Assembly: GCA_946623125.1 (NCBI GenBank)
Contig: CAMOQR010000009.1
Coordinates: 1 to 45,737 of the forward strand
Length of the DNA stretch: 45,737 nt
Reading direction: 5' to 3'
DNA from: an uncultured Caryophanales bacterium
GTDB taxonomy: Bacteria > Bacillota_I > Bacilli_A > RF39 > UBA660
This document shows, one piece after another, positions 26,578-34,105 of the stretch. A program made the position numbers and the translations under genes. The notes beneath the pieces are model-generated. The model was not told the origin of the DNA, ran no database searches, and was given only the letters and a program-made list of their open reading frames with translations. Numbering within the stretch: position 1 is the first letter of the stretch; every line of letters starts with the position of its first letter.

Positions 26578-26856
26578 CTATTCATTGTCTTCAGTAACAT
26601 CCTCAGCATTTTCATATGCTTCTAAAATAGCATCTTCAAACATAGAACGTACTTCAGGATTAATAGGATGAGCAATATCACGGTATCCACCAGCAGATGT
26701 CTTTCGGCTTGGCATAGCGATAAATAAACCGTTGTCTCCTTCAATAATACGGATATCATGTACTGCGAAACTATCATCTAATAAAACAGATGCAATTCCT
26801 TTCATACGAGATCCCTCTTTTTCAATCTTACGTACATTTACAGATGTAATTTTCAT
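26578..26856 (-). CDS. spoVG: SpoVG, RNA-binding regulator
   Basis: 92 aa, standard length. The conserved core runs from MKITSVNVRKI through ASVLLDDSFAVHDIRIIEG and IAMPSRKTSAGGYRDIAHPI. SpoVG binds nucleic acids and influences septation, sporulation and virulence gene expression in Firmicutes. Start ATG at 26856 after GGGAGG. Monocistronic, with promoter 26899-26927 and its own terminator. Confidence 0.97.
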   Translation of the reverse strand: MKITSVNVRKIEKEGSRMKGIASVLLDDSFAVHDIRIIEGDNGLFIAMPSRKTSAGGYRDIAHPINPEVRSMFEDAILEAYENAEDVTEDNE

Positions 26857-26898
26857 AAGAATTTCCTCCCTCTTAAAGCGTTACCACTTTATAAGTCA

Positions 26899-26927
26899 AT
26901 TTTATAATAGAATTTTCTAAAAATCAA
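26899..26927 (-). promoter_or_regulatory. Promoter of spoVG
   Basis: TTGATT (26922-26927), 17 bp, TAAAAT (26899-26904). In Bacillus spoVG uses sigma-H; here a sigma-A-like element is what I can see. Confidence 0.5.
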
Positions 26928-26939
26928 CATTTTTTCATT

Positions 26940-27152
26940 TTATGAAATAATTTTTAATGTTTTTATTAAAAAATCACTATAACTAAAAGAATGAATACAA
27001 TCATTTTGATCCTTAATTAAAAAAATTCGAGAATAAATTTGTACTATTTTGCCACTAAAAAATTCATCTTGCCCTCTACCACTATGATAAACAAAAGAAA
27101 ATGGTACATTTAAATAAGACATAATTTGAGAACGAAGGATATTTAAATTCAT
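26940..27152 (-). CDS. veg: Veg family protein
   Basis: 70 aa. The conserved pattern of Veg proteins is visible in the second half: SGKIVQIYSRIFLIKD, then HSFSYSDFLIKTLKI. Overlaps the yabG stop by 4 bp (ATGA), and yabG-veg is the Bacillus order. Veg stimulates biofilm gene expression in B. subtilis, mechanism unclear. Slightly shorter than the usual 85-90 aa. Confidence 0.8.
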   Translation of the reverse strand: MNLNILRSQIMSYLNVPFSFVYHSGRGQDEFFSGKIVQIYSRIFLIKDQNDCIHSFSYSDFLIKTLKIIS

Positions 27153-27928
27153 CTAGGATACCCCACATACATAGTACCATTTGTAATTAAACCACCAATT
27201 CCATCACTTCCAAATTTTGTCTTATCAATAATTTTTAAAATATCAATACTTTGATTACGATCAGAAAAGGCCAAAGAACTAGCCACAATAGCAGGATCTA
27301 AAGCATGAATATTAATTCTTTTAGGACTAGAGGCAAAATTTGCCCCAGCACGAATTAGACTTTCATAATTCGATTGACATGCACCAGCAATCACAATTAA
27401 TTTATCTTGATTATGTTCATATCTCCTTGCTTCCTTAATAGCAGAAATAAAATGAAATGAATTCTCATAATTATTCAGATCATCTAAATCATTCTTTTTA
27501 GAAAAATAAGCATCATGACCAGTAATAACTACAATATCAGGACGATACTCTTCCAATAAATGATAGATTTGAGAAGAAATATCAGATTCTCGTATTGTAA
27601 TTCCATTTGCCTTAATACCAAGATTCTTATAAAAATTCATACAACGATCTAAATATTCCTGGTCACCATCAATATGAAGAATCTTACCAGGTAAATAAAA
27701 ATAATTATCACGATCAATTGATAAATTACGAAGATTCTCAGCAATTATTTTATTATCATCATTAGAAGATGAATTAACTTTATCCAAATCATCTAAAAAA
27801 GCATCTGCATATAATCGAACATCTACGCCCTTTAATATAGCAACATTCTGATTTATAGTAAGAATCTTAAAAACAATATCATTATGATAAGATTTACGAC
27901 TTACTATATCACCAACTTTTAATTCCGT
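27149..27928 (-). CDS. yabG: Sporulation protease YabG, with a non-canonical start
   Basis: Cysteine-type protease that processes coat proteins in spore formers. The frame with clear homology begins upstream of every ATG, GTG or TTG: the N-terminal barrel (ELKVGDIVSRKSYHNDIVFK) is encoded from 27925 down, and the only codon at the right distance from the GGTGAT ribosome binding site is ACG (27926-27928). From there 259 aa (Bacillus about 290). Catalytic region includes DIVVITGHDAY, IVIAGACQSNYE and the final GGLITNGTMYVGYP. A TTG at 27787 would lose the N-terminal domain. Either ACG is used, the start was mutated from ATG, or one base is wrong. veg follows with overlap. Confidence 0.8.
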   Translation of the reverse strand, partial: TELKVGDIVSRKSYHNDIVFKILTINQNVAILKGVDVRLYADAFLDDLDKVNSSSNDDNKIIAENLRNLSIDRDNYFYLPGKILHIDGDQEYLDRCMNFYKNLGIKANGITIRESDISSQIYHLLEEYRPDIVVITGHDAYFSKKNDLDDLNNYENSFHFISAIKEARRYEHNQDKLIVIAGACQSNYESLIRAGANFASSPKRINIHALDPAIVASSLAFSDRNQSIDILKIIDKTKFGSDGIGGLITNGTMYVGYPR

Positions 27929-27951
27929 TTTTCATCACCCATAAAAATATA

Positions 27952-27984
27952 TGTAAAAAAAAAGAAAATAGTATTACTATTTCC
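27952..27984 (-). terminator. ksgA terminator
   Basis: AAATAGTA/TACTATTT stem overlapping the ksgA stop, then TTC and nine Ts on the minus strand. Confidence 0.75.
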
Positions 27985-28777
27985 ATAAAGCATTTGCCAA
28001 ATCAACAAAAACATCGACATCTAAACATTCAGCCCGTACATTCAAATCATAATGATAATGAGATAAAACTTTTTCAACAACCTTTAAATCATATTTTTTT
28101 AAGTTATTTCGAATAGTTTTTCTCTTAAATTGAAAACTATCTTGTACAATTTTTTCAAAAAAATCAAAATTTAAAACAGGTAACCTTTCTTCTTTTTCAT
28201 GAAAAGACACAACTACACTATCAACATTAGGTTCAGGTATAAATTCCTTTCTAGAAACAGAAAACTCTTTACGAATCGTATAAAAATAGTTTAACAATAC
28301 AGTTATAGAACCATAATCCCGATTACCAGAATCTGTACTGAAGCGATCCCCAACTTCTTTTTGAACCATCATAACAATATTATCAAAATGAATTCCACTA
28401 CGTAAAAGTTTTAATAATATTGGAGTAGTTATATAGTAAGGAACATTACTAACAAAAAAAAGTTTTTTATAAGAATAACGAGAAATATCAGATAATATAT
28501 CAGCCTCTAAAAAATCCTGAAAAATAATATCAACGTTATCATAGTCAATTAATTTTTGATGCAATTCATCCTCTAAATCAGTATCAATTTCATAAGCAAT
28601 AACATTTTGAGCACGAGATGCAAGCACTCTCGTCATAATAGCACCACCAGGACCAACTTCAATAACTAAAGAATCATTATCAACTCCACTTACATCAACA
28701 ATTCTTTTAACAACACGATTATCTTTCAAAAAATTTTGACCAAACTTTTTTTTAAATTTAACGTTATACTTTTCCAT
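27977..28777 (-). CDS. ksgA: 16S rRNA dimethyladenosine transferase
   Basis: 266 aa. Dimethylates two adjacent adenosines near the 3' end of 16S rRNA during small subunit assembly. N-terminal KKKFGQNFLKD, SAM motif I VIEVGPGGAIMTRVL near residues 40-54, catalytic NVPYYITTP near 112-120. Start ATG at 28777 after GGTGAT. In Bacillus it follows tatD (yabD) and rnmV; here rnmV is absent and a three-gene surface cassette lies between. Confidence 0.96.
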   Translation of the reverse strand: MEKYNVKFKKKFGQNFLKDNRVVKRIVDVSGVDNDSLVIEVGPGGAIMTRVLASRAQNVIAYEIDTDLEDELHQKLIDYDNVDIIFQDFLEADILSDISRYSYKKLFFVSNVPYYITTPILLKLLRSGIHFDNIVMMVQKEVGDRFSTDSGNRDYGSITVLLNYFYTIRKEFSVSRKEFIPEPNVDSVVVSFHEKEERLPVLNFDFFEKIVQDSFQFKRKTIRNNLKKYDLKVVEKVLSHYHYDLNVRAECLDVDVFVDLANALWK

Positions 28778-28833
28778 AAAATCACCAAACGCCTCTATTA
28801 TAAAGCAGATAATAAAAAAAAGAAAGATATCAA

Positions 28834-29436
28834 TTAAGAATTTATCTTACTTTTTTGAAATGCAAAAATAATTCGAAGGCAATCATAAACTAGAATACCA
28901 AATGATGGAATTAAAATACATAAAATAAAATTTTTAGGAATTGATAAAAACTGTTGAACATAACCAAGTTTAGGAATAATAAATAATACCTTTCCATAAA
29001 CACTTTTTGAAGAAACAGATCTTCGATCAGGTAAAGCATTATTATCCCCTTTTGTCGTATAATTGGAAAGATTAGAATCAATCACTTGCTTATCAACAAT
29101 TCTGTGAGTAATAACCATTCCTTTTTCATCATATTCAGTTGAAAAAAAACTAATAATATCACCAATAAAATAATCTTTATCTTTTTCTCTTTTGACTACA
29201 ATAGCATCATTAATATTAATTGTTGGAACCATACTTTGAGATACCACAACATAACCATTAAATAATGGACTACTATAATTACCTGATTTTACATTTAAAA
29301 ATAAATCACCAAAATAAAGTAGCAACAACAAAATGAAAACAGACAATAAGCATAATACTGCTATAAAAAATGCCCTTATAACAAAATAAGATAGATACTG
29401 AATTTTAGATAAAAAACAATTATCACGAATAATCAT
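28834..29436 (-). CDS. SipW/ER-type signal peptidase I
   Basis: 200 aa from ATG at 29436, five bases after GGTGG; an ATG four codons upstream overlaps that site. N-terminal membrane span around residues 15-42, the catalytic Ser in VVSQSMVPTI, and His instead of Lys as the second catalytic residue in VITHRIVD, which defines the SipW/ER-type class. KGDNNALPD follows as in SipW. A second span lies near the C-terminus (about residues 168-190). Its two upstream neighbours are anchored paralogous surface proteins, matching SipW-TasA type pairings. Confidence 0.88.
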   Translation of the reverse strand: MIIRDNCFLSKIQYLSYFVIRAFFIAVLCLLSVFILLLLLYFGDLFLNVKSGNYSSPLFNGYVVVSQSMVPTININDAIVVKREKDKDYFIGDIISFFSTEYDEKGMVITHRIVDKQVIDSNLSNYTTKGDNNALPDRRSVSSKSVYGKVLFIIPKLGYVQQFLSIPKNFILCILIPSFGILVYDCLRIIFAFQKSKINS

Positions 29437-29484
29437 AGAATCCACCATCCATAATCTAATTATAATATTGTAATATAAAAAAAA

Positions 29485-29528
29485 CTATAAGAGAAAATAA
29501 AAAGAAGTCAAACTTTACACTTCTTTTT
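29485..29528 (-). terminator. Terminator after the second surface-protein gene
   Basis: AAAAAGAAGT/ACTTCTTTTT perfect 10-bp stem (29499-29508 with 29519-29528), T-rich after. The signal peptidase gene therefore has its own start of transcription or depends on read-through. Confidence 0.8.
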
Positions 29529-30135
29529 ATTCAGCAACAGCATTTACATAAACCTCTATAGAATAAGTTCCAGCAGAAACAACACTAGAATCTGTTAACC
29601 ACATACGTAATCGATAATAATCTTTCCCACTCACATTCTTTGAAGTAGAATATAAAACCATACTATCTTTAGAGGAACCAATCTCAGTCGAAAAATTAAG
29701 TGGAGAAAAACTTGCTGGACTAAAAACCGAAACATATGAATTACCATTCTTTTTTTCTAAATAAATATGAACGTTATCATCAGATATAGTAGACGAAGAA
29801 TCTTTTTTTATGGAAATCTCATAATTAATCTCAGAAGCCTTATCTAAATCTACATCAACAAAAAAATCAAAATATTTATCACTACCACTCTTAATTCCTA
29901 CAGAATCTGAAGTGGGAGTATAATCAAACAAAGACAAAACATTTGTATTATCATTATAAACTAATGAAATATTCCCCCCTTGCTCTTCTTTTTCTACTAC
30001 ATCTATCTCTCTTTTAGAATAAACATGATAAGTAATTAAAAGAGAGACCCCTATAATAATAGATAAAAAAATAACGAAAAGCCAAAAACGACCAGACACT
30101 TTTACAGAATGATATCTATTTCCCTTTTTACCCAT
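29527..30135 (-). CDS. Anchored beta-rich surface protein 2
   Basis: 202 aa. Basic N-terminus, one hydrophobic segment at about residues 16-36 that may be a signal anchor or a SipW-type signal peptide, then an extracellular beta-rich domain with few charges and many Ser/Asp/Val. C-terminal DYYRLRMWLTDSSVVSAGTY matches the upstream paralogue's MILRVWLSDNYVIS. Start ATG at 30135 after AGGTGAT. I see no sortase motif or Cys. Likely a TasA/camelysin-like matrix protein, inferred from the adjacent SipW-type peptidase. Confidence 0.6.
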   Translation of the reverse strand: MGKKGNRYHSVKVSGRFWLFVIFLSIIIGVSLLITYHVYSKREIDVVEKEEQGGNISLVYNDNTNVLSLFDYTPTSDSVGIKSGSDKYFDFFVDVDLDKASEINYEISIKKDSSSTISDDNVHIYLEKKNGNSYVSVFSPASFSPLNFSTEIGSSKDSMVLYSTSKNVSGKDYYRLRMWLTDSSVVSAGTYSIEVYVNAVAE

Positions 30136-30145
30136 AATTCATCAC

Positions 30146-30727
30146 CTATATTGCACGTACACCAATCTCAAAAGTAAAATTTTTATCCTCATCCATGGAA
30201 ATAACATAATTATCAGATAACCATACTCTAAGTATCATTTTTTGATTATCATAAGCCTTTAAAAAACCAGAATATAAAACTTTACTTGATGGTTTATCCT
30301 CAATATATTCTAAATCAACATAAGTAGGAATTTTACTCAAAGAATAATCACTAAAAGGAACATCTTTATCATCTGTTAAATAAAATTTCACATAACTAGG
30401 ATTAATAATACTCTTCTCATTATCTGAAGAAGTAATAAATAACTCATAATTTCTACCTTCAGAAACATTATTATGAATATCCAAATCAACATATGCATAA
30501 GAACCAGCATTATCATCTGTAATAGTCTTTCCAAAAGCATCGGAAACAGACAAAATGTTCTTTATAATAACAACCTTTGAATTAACATTTAAAGTAACAT
30601 CTTCCTCCTCTACAATTGCATTAGAAGAAGTAACTCCCTTCATAAGAATAACAATTGATACAGATAAAATAAACAATAATACAATAATTGCAAATAAATA
30701 AACAACATACTTAGTATTTTTCATCAT
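30146..30727 (-). CDS. Anchored beta-rich surface protein 1
   Basis: 193 aa. N-terminal hydrophobic segment at about residues 8-30, then an extracytoplasmic domain of alternating beta strands. Paralogue of the next gene (same layout, same RVWLSD-type motif near the C-terminus, ending in EIGVRAI where the other has EVYVNAVAE). Start ATG at 30727 after GGTGAT. The pair are 10 bp apart, so one transcript. Function unknown; extracellular matrix or spore-surface role is speculation. Confidence 0.6.
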   Translation of the reverse strand: MMKNTKYVVYLFAIIVLLFILSVSIVILMKGVTSSNAIVEEEDVTLNVNSKVVIIKNILSVSDAFGKTITDDNAGSYAYVDLDIHNNVSEGRNYELFITSSDNEKSIINPSYVKFYLTDDKDVPFSDYSLSKIPTYVDLEYIEDKPSSKVLYSGFLKAYDNQKMILRVWLSDNYVISMDEDKNFTFEIGVRAI

Positions 30728-30760
30728 CGTATCACCAACCCATTATTCAAATATAAGATA

Positions 30761-31525
30761 TCATAAATTATCCTTCAAGTCAAACAAACTATTTGTATTA
30801 AATAAAGTTTTTTTAGAAACCTCATCTAATGAAACATCTAATATATTAGATATTTTTTGAGCAATGAAAGGAATATATTTAGAAGAATTCTTTTTTCCTC
30901 GATATGGTTCCGGAGTTAGATAAGGACTATCTGTTTCCAATAAAATATGATCTAAGCCAACAGCAGAAACAACTTGATACAAATTACTATTTTTAAAAGT
31001 TACAACTCCACCTATTCCTAAATAATACCCCATAGAGATATATTCTTTTGCAGTTTCAACACTACCACTAAAACAGTGGATATCACCAATAACATCAGGA
31101 AACTTCTTTAAAATATCAATCGTATCACGAGTAGCATCACGACTATGAATAACAACTGGTAAATGATATCTTTCTGCCAATTCTAGTTGCTTCATAAAAA
31201 GATTTTTTTGCTGAAGAATATTTTCTTTTCCATAATGATAATCTAAACCAATCTCTCCAATACCTATTACTTTTTTTTCTTGTAATTTAGTTTCTAAAAA
31301 CACCAAATCATCATCGGTAGTAAAAGATGCCTCACTTGGATGAAAACCAATTGTTACATAAACATTATCATATTTATGAGAAAAATCTAAAGATTCTATA
31401 ATAGAGCCTTTAGTACAACCAGATATTATCATTTTTTCAATTCCCGCATTTCTATTTTCATCAATAACTTGATCTATATCATCATAATCCTCTAAAGATA
31501 AATGACAATGAGTATCAATAAACAT
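30761..31525 (-). CDS. tatD: TatD family deoxyribonuclease
   Basis: 254 aa from ATG at 31525 with GGAAGTGG four bases upstream; the frame extends 17 more codons up but those are a hydrophobic read-through of the intergenic T-run. Metal-binding residues all present: DTHCHL at the N-terminus, GEIGLDYH near residue 91, VIHSRDA, IHCFSG and LLETDSPYL. Metal-dependent 3'-5' DNase and hydrolase family. Follows metG as metS-yabD in Bacillus. Confidence 0.93.
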   Translation of the reverse strand: MFIDTHCHLSLEDYDDIDQVIDENRNAGIEKMIISGCTKGSIIESLDFSHKYDNVYVTIGFHPSEASFTTDDDLVFLETKLQEKKVIGIGEIGLDYHYGKENILQQKNLFMKQLELAERYHLPVVIHSRDATRDTIDILKKFPDVIGDIHCFSGSVETAKEYISMGYYLGIGGVVTFKNSNLYQVVSAVGLDHILLETDSPYLTPEPYRGKKNSSKYIPFIAQKISNILDVSLDEVSKKTLFNTNSLFDLKDNL

Positions 31526-31544
31526 ATAACCACTTCCAAAAACA

Positions 31545-31550
31545 ATTATA
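31545..31550 (-). promoter_or_regulatory. -10 element of a tatD promoter
   Basis: TATAAT on the minus strand after the metG terminator; the -35 is a T-rich stretch and the leader would be only about 12 nt. Confidence 0.4.
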
Positions 31551-31572
31551 CAAAAAGATTTAAAAAAGAAAA

Positions 31573-31600
31573 ACAAAAAAGAATAAGAAACTTATTCTTT
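31573..31600 (-). terminator. metG terminator
   Basis: GAATAAG/CTTATTC stem with a three-base loop (31581-31597), then six Ts, overlapping the metG stop. Confidence 0.85.
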
Positions 31601-33118
31601 CGAAACATCTATTCTCATAAATAATGGACTAGGTTTTCCAAGTTCATATATATGATTATCTACATATAAAGTCTCATCACTATGTTGTTGTATTTGATTC
31701 AATATTTTTTCACTAGTTTCTGGTAAGAATGGAGACAATAAAACAGCACATACACGAATTGATTCTAAAAGATTATATAAAACAGTCTCTAAACGTTCCT
31801 TCTTTGAATCATCTTTTGCTAAAACCCAAGGAGTTGTTTCATCAATATATTTATTACTTAAACGTAATACATTAAATATTTCAGTAATAGCATCACTAAC
31901 GTATAATTGATCCATATTGGTAGAAACTTGCTTTTCTAAGGAATTAATGGAACGAATGAAACGTCCATCCATCGAATCCTCTACCCCAGGATTTTTTATT
32001 TTGCCATCAAAATACTTATTACCCATTGAAATCGTTCTTTGTACAAGGTTTCCTAATATATTTGCAAGATCCCCATTGATTCTATCAATTAATAATTCTC
32101 TAGTAAAAACTCCATCACTTGAAAACGGAATTTCATGAAGAAAATAATAACGAACAGCATCTACACCAAATTCATTAACTAAATCATCAGCATAAATTAC
32201 ATTACCACGAGATTTGCTCATCTTACCATCACTCATTATAAGCCAAGGATGTCCAAATACTTGTTTAGGTAATGGAACATTTAAACTCATTAAAAAGCAA
32301 GGCCAATAAATAGTATGAAAACGAATAATATCTTTTCCAATTAAATGTAAATCAGCAGGCCACTTATAGGAGAATTCCTCATTTTCAACACCAACATCAA
32401 AACCAATATTCGTAATATAATTAGTAAGTGCATCAAGCCATACATAAACAACATGTTTATTATCAAAATCAACAGGAATACCCCATTTAAATGATGTACG
32501 AGATACACATAAATCTTGAAGTCCTGGTTTAATAAAATTATTAATCATTTCATTTTTTCTAGCAACAGGTTGAATAAAATCAGGATGTGATTCAATATAC
32601 TCTTCCAATTGATCTTGATACTTACTTAATTTAAAGAAATAAGCTTCTTCACTTTGTTTTTCTACTTCTCTTCCACAATCTGGACACTTTCCATCAACTA
32701 ATTGGCTTTCCGTCCAAAAAGATTCACAAGGAGTACAATATAATCCTTTATATTCACCCTTATAAATATCTCCTTTATCATACATATATTTAAAAATATG
32801 TTGAACCTTTTTTTCATGATCAGGATCAGTAGTACGAACAAAACGATCATAACTTGTATTCATAATATCCCATATACGCTTAATCTCAGCAGCCTTTTCA
32901 TCAACAAATTTCTGAGGAGAAACTCCTGCCTCCTTAGCCTTTAATTCTATTTTTTCACCATGTTCATCAGTACCTGTCTGAAAATAAACATCATAACCTT
33001 GTAATCTCTTATACCTAGCAATAGCATCTGCTAAAACAATTTCATAAGTATTACCAATATGAGGTTTACCAGAAGTATATGCAATAGCAGTACTTATATA
33101 ATATTTTTTATTTTCCAT
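31592..33118 (-). CDS. metG: Methionyl-tRNA synthetase
   Basis: 508 aa class I synthetase. HIGH-type KPHIGNTYE near residues 18-26, the connective domain with one zinc site (CTPCESFW and CPDCGRE, residues about 127-150), and KMSKSRGN near residue 300. It lacks the C-terminal tRNA-binding domain of about 110 residues that B. subtilis MetS has, ending instead after the anticodon-binding helices. Start ATG at 33118 after GGGAGG. Controlled by the T-box leader upstream. Confidence 0.97.
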   Translation of the reverse strand: MENKKYYISTAIAYTSGKPHIGNTYEIVLADAIARYKRLQGYDVYFQTGTDEHGEKIELKAKEAGVSPQKFVDEKAAEIKRIWDIMNTSYDRFVRTTDPDHEKKVQHIFKYMYDKGDIYKGEYKGLYCTPCESFWTESQLVDGKCPDCGREVEKQSEEAYFFKLSKYQDQLEEYIESHPDFIQPVARKNEMINNFIKPGLQDLCVSRTSFKWGIPVDFDNKHVVYVWLDALTNYITNIGFDVGVENEEFSYKWPADLHLIGKDIIRFHTIYWPCFLMSLNVPLPKQVFGHPWLIMSDGKMSKSRGNVIYADDLVNEFGVDAVRYYFLHEIPFSSDGVFTRELLIDRINGDLANILGNLVQRTISMGNKYFDGKIKNPGVEDSMDGRFIRSINSLEKQVSTNMDQLYVSDAITEIFNVLRLSNKYIDETTPWVLAKDDSKKERLETVLYNLLESIRVCAVLLSPFLPETSEKILNQIQQHSDETLYVDNHIYELGKPSPLFMRIDVSKE

Positions 33119-33132
33119 AATATCATCCTCCC

Positions 33133-33363
33133 AAAAAAAAATTATTATAAATATAAGGACGAATTACTCGCGGTACCACCTTATTTTATAATAATTAATT
33201 ATTATACACTCAAATAGTTAACGCCTATATACGTCTATATCTACATATCGATATAAAAGTTCAGAAGCCATACATTACATCTTATTATTACTCATTTTCA
33301 CCAACCAGAGCTCTCTAAAAATAACAACTTATATAACGCTCTTCATCAAAACATTTCAAATAT
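33133..33363 (-). promoter_or_regulatory. T-box riboswitch leader of metG
   Basis: The minus strand carries the invariant T-box TGGTACCGCG (33169-33178). Downstream, TATTATAAAATAAGG (33179-33193) pairs with 33143-33158 to form a terminator followed by nine Ts. Stem I features precede it: GATGAAGAG near the 5' end, AGAGAGC and GGTTGGTGAAAA at the apex, and CTTC closing the base. The 3' side of the specifier loop holds three ATG triplets (33269-33280), so whichever is used the codon is Met. Uncharged tRNA-Met would prevent termination and raise metG. Confidence 0.92.
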
Positions 33364-33369
33364 GCCCAT

Positions 33370-33398
33370 AATTTAACACAAATATTAAAAAAAAGCAA
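33370..33398 (-). promoter_or_regulatory. Promoter of the metG T-box transcript
   Basis: TTGCTT (33393-33398), 17 bp, TAAATT (33370-33375) with TGT before it (extended -10). Confidence 0.6.
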
Positions 33399-33402
33399 GT
33401 AA

Positions 33403-34062
33403 TTATTCTAAGTCATTTAATAATCTGGAATGACTTAAAGTAAACATATACCTTTCTCCTTGTTCCTTAACACTATTTATTAAAGTGGTATCTTTAACAA
33501 GAATTTTAATATCAAAATTTTCAAGTAATTGTTTCTGGTAATTACCTTTCAAATACTTAGTAAAATCATTAATAATAGTATTTTTTATAGAATCATCAAT
33601 AGAATCAGAAAAAATACCATCAACTTTTTTCAAAAGAATAGAGTTACACCCTTCTAATAAATAGTCTTTAAATATTTTTTTAATTTTTTTATTGATAGTA
33701 ACAAAATCCTTTTTATTAAATTTATATACATCAGTATCTTTTATTAATGTCTGCTTTTTTATAACAGAAGTTAATTCACCAATACGAATCTTTTGAACTT
33801 CTTCACATATTTTCAATAAATAATTACGATATTGAACTAATAAATCTCCTAATTTATCTATATCTATAATAACATGATTCTTTTTTGCTAAATCTAAAAA
33901 CTTTGTACGCAACAAATCCATAGAATCAAGTGGAGGCTTTTTTAATAATGACATAATATCTTGATTAACTAAAACATCGGTATTATTTCGAATATTATCT
34001 AAAATAGCCATTTGATAACTATCTTCATGTTGTTTGCGAAATTTTTCAATTTCATCACTCAT
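33403..34062 (-). CDS. Conserved-looking helical protein, unknown function
   Basis: 219 aa, soluble, predicted almost all alpha-helical, rich in Lys, Asp, Ile and Leu. No signal peptide, membrane span, Cys pair or nucleotide-binding motif. A run around residues 110-135 is highly basic (KKDFVTINKKIKKIFKDYL). Good ribosome binding site (GGAGG) before ATG 34062. It follows mfd by 43 bp in the same direction and is probably on the pth-mfd transcript. I do not recognise it. Confidence 0.7.
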   Translation of the reverse strand: MSDEIEKFRKQHEDSYQMAILDNIRNNTDVLVNQDIMSLLKKPPLDSMDLLRTKFLDLAKKNHVIIDIDKLGDLLVQYRNYLLKICEEVQKIRIGELTSVIKKQTLIKDTDVYKFNKKDFVTINKKIKKIFKDYLLEGCNSILLKKVDGIFSDSIDDSIKNTIINDFTKYLKGNYQKQLLENFDIKILVKDTTLINSVKEQGERYMFTLSHSRLLNDLE

Positions 34063-34105
34063 CTACAATCCTCCTAGCATTCTTAATTTAACAATTATAA
34101 TTTTT

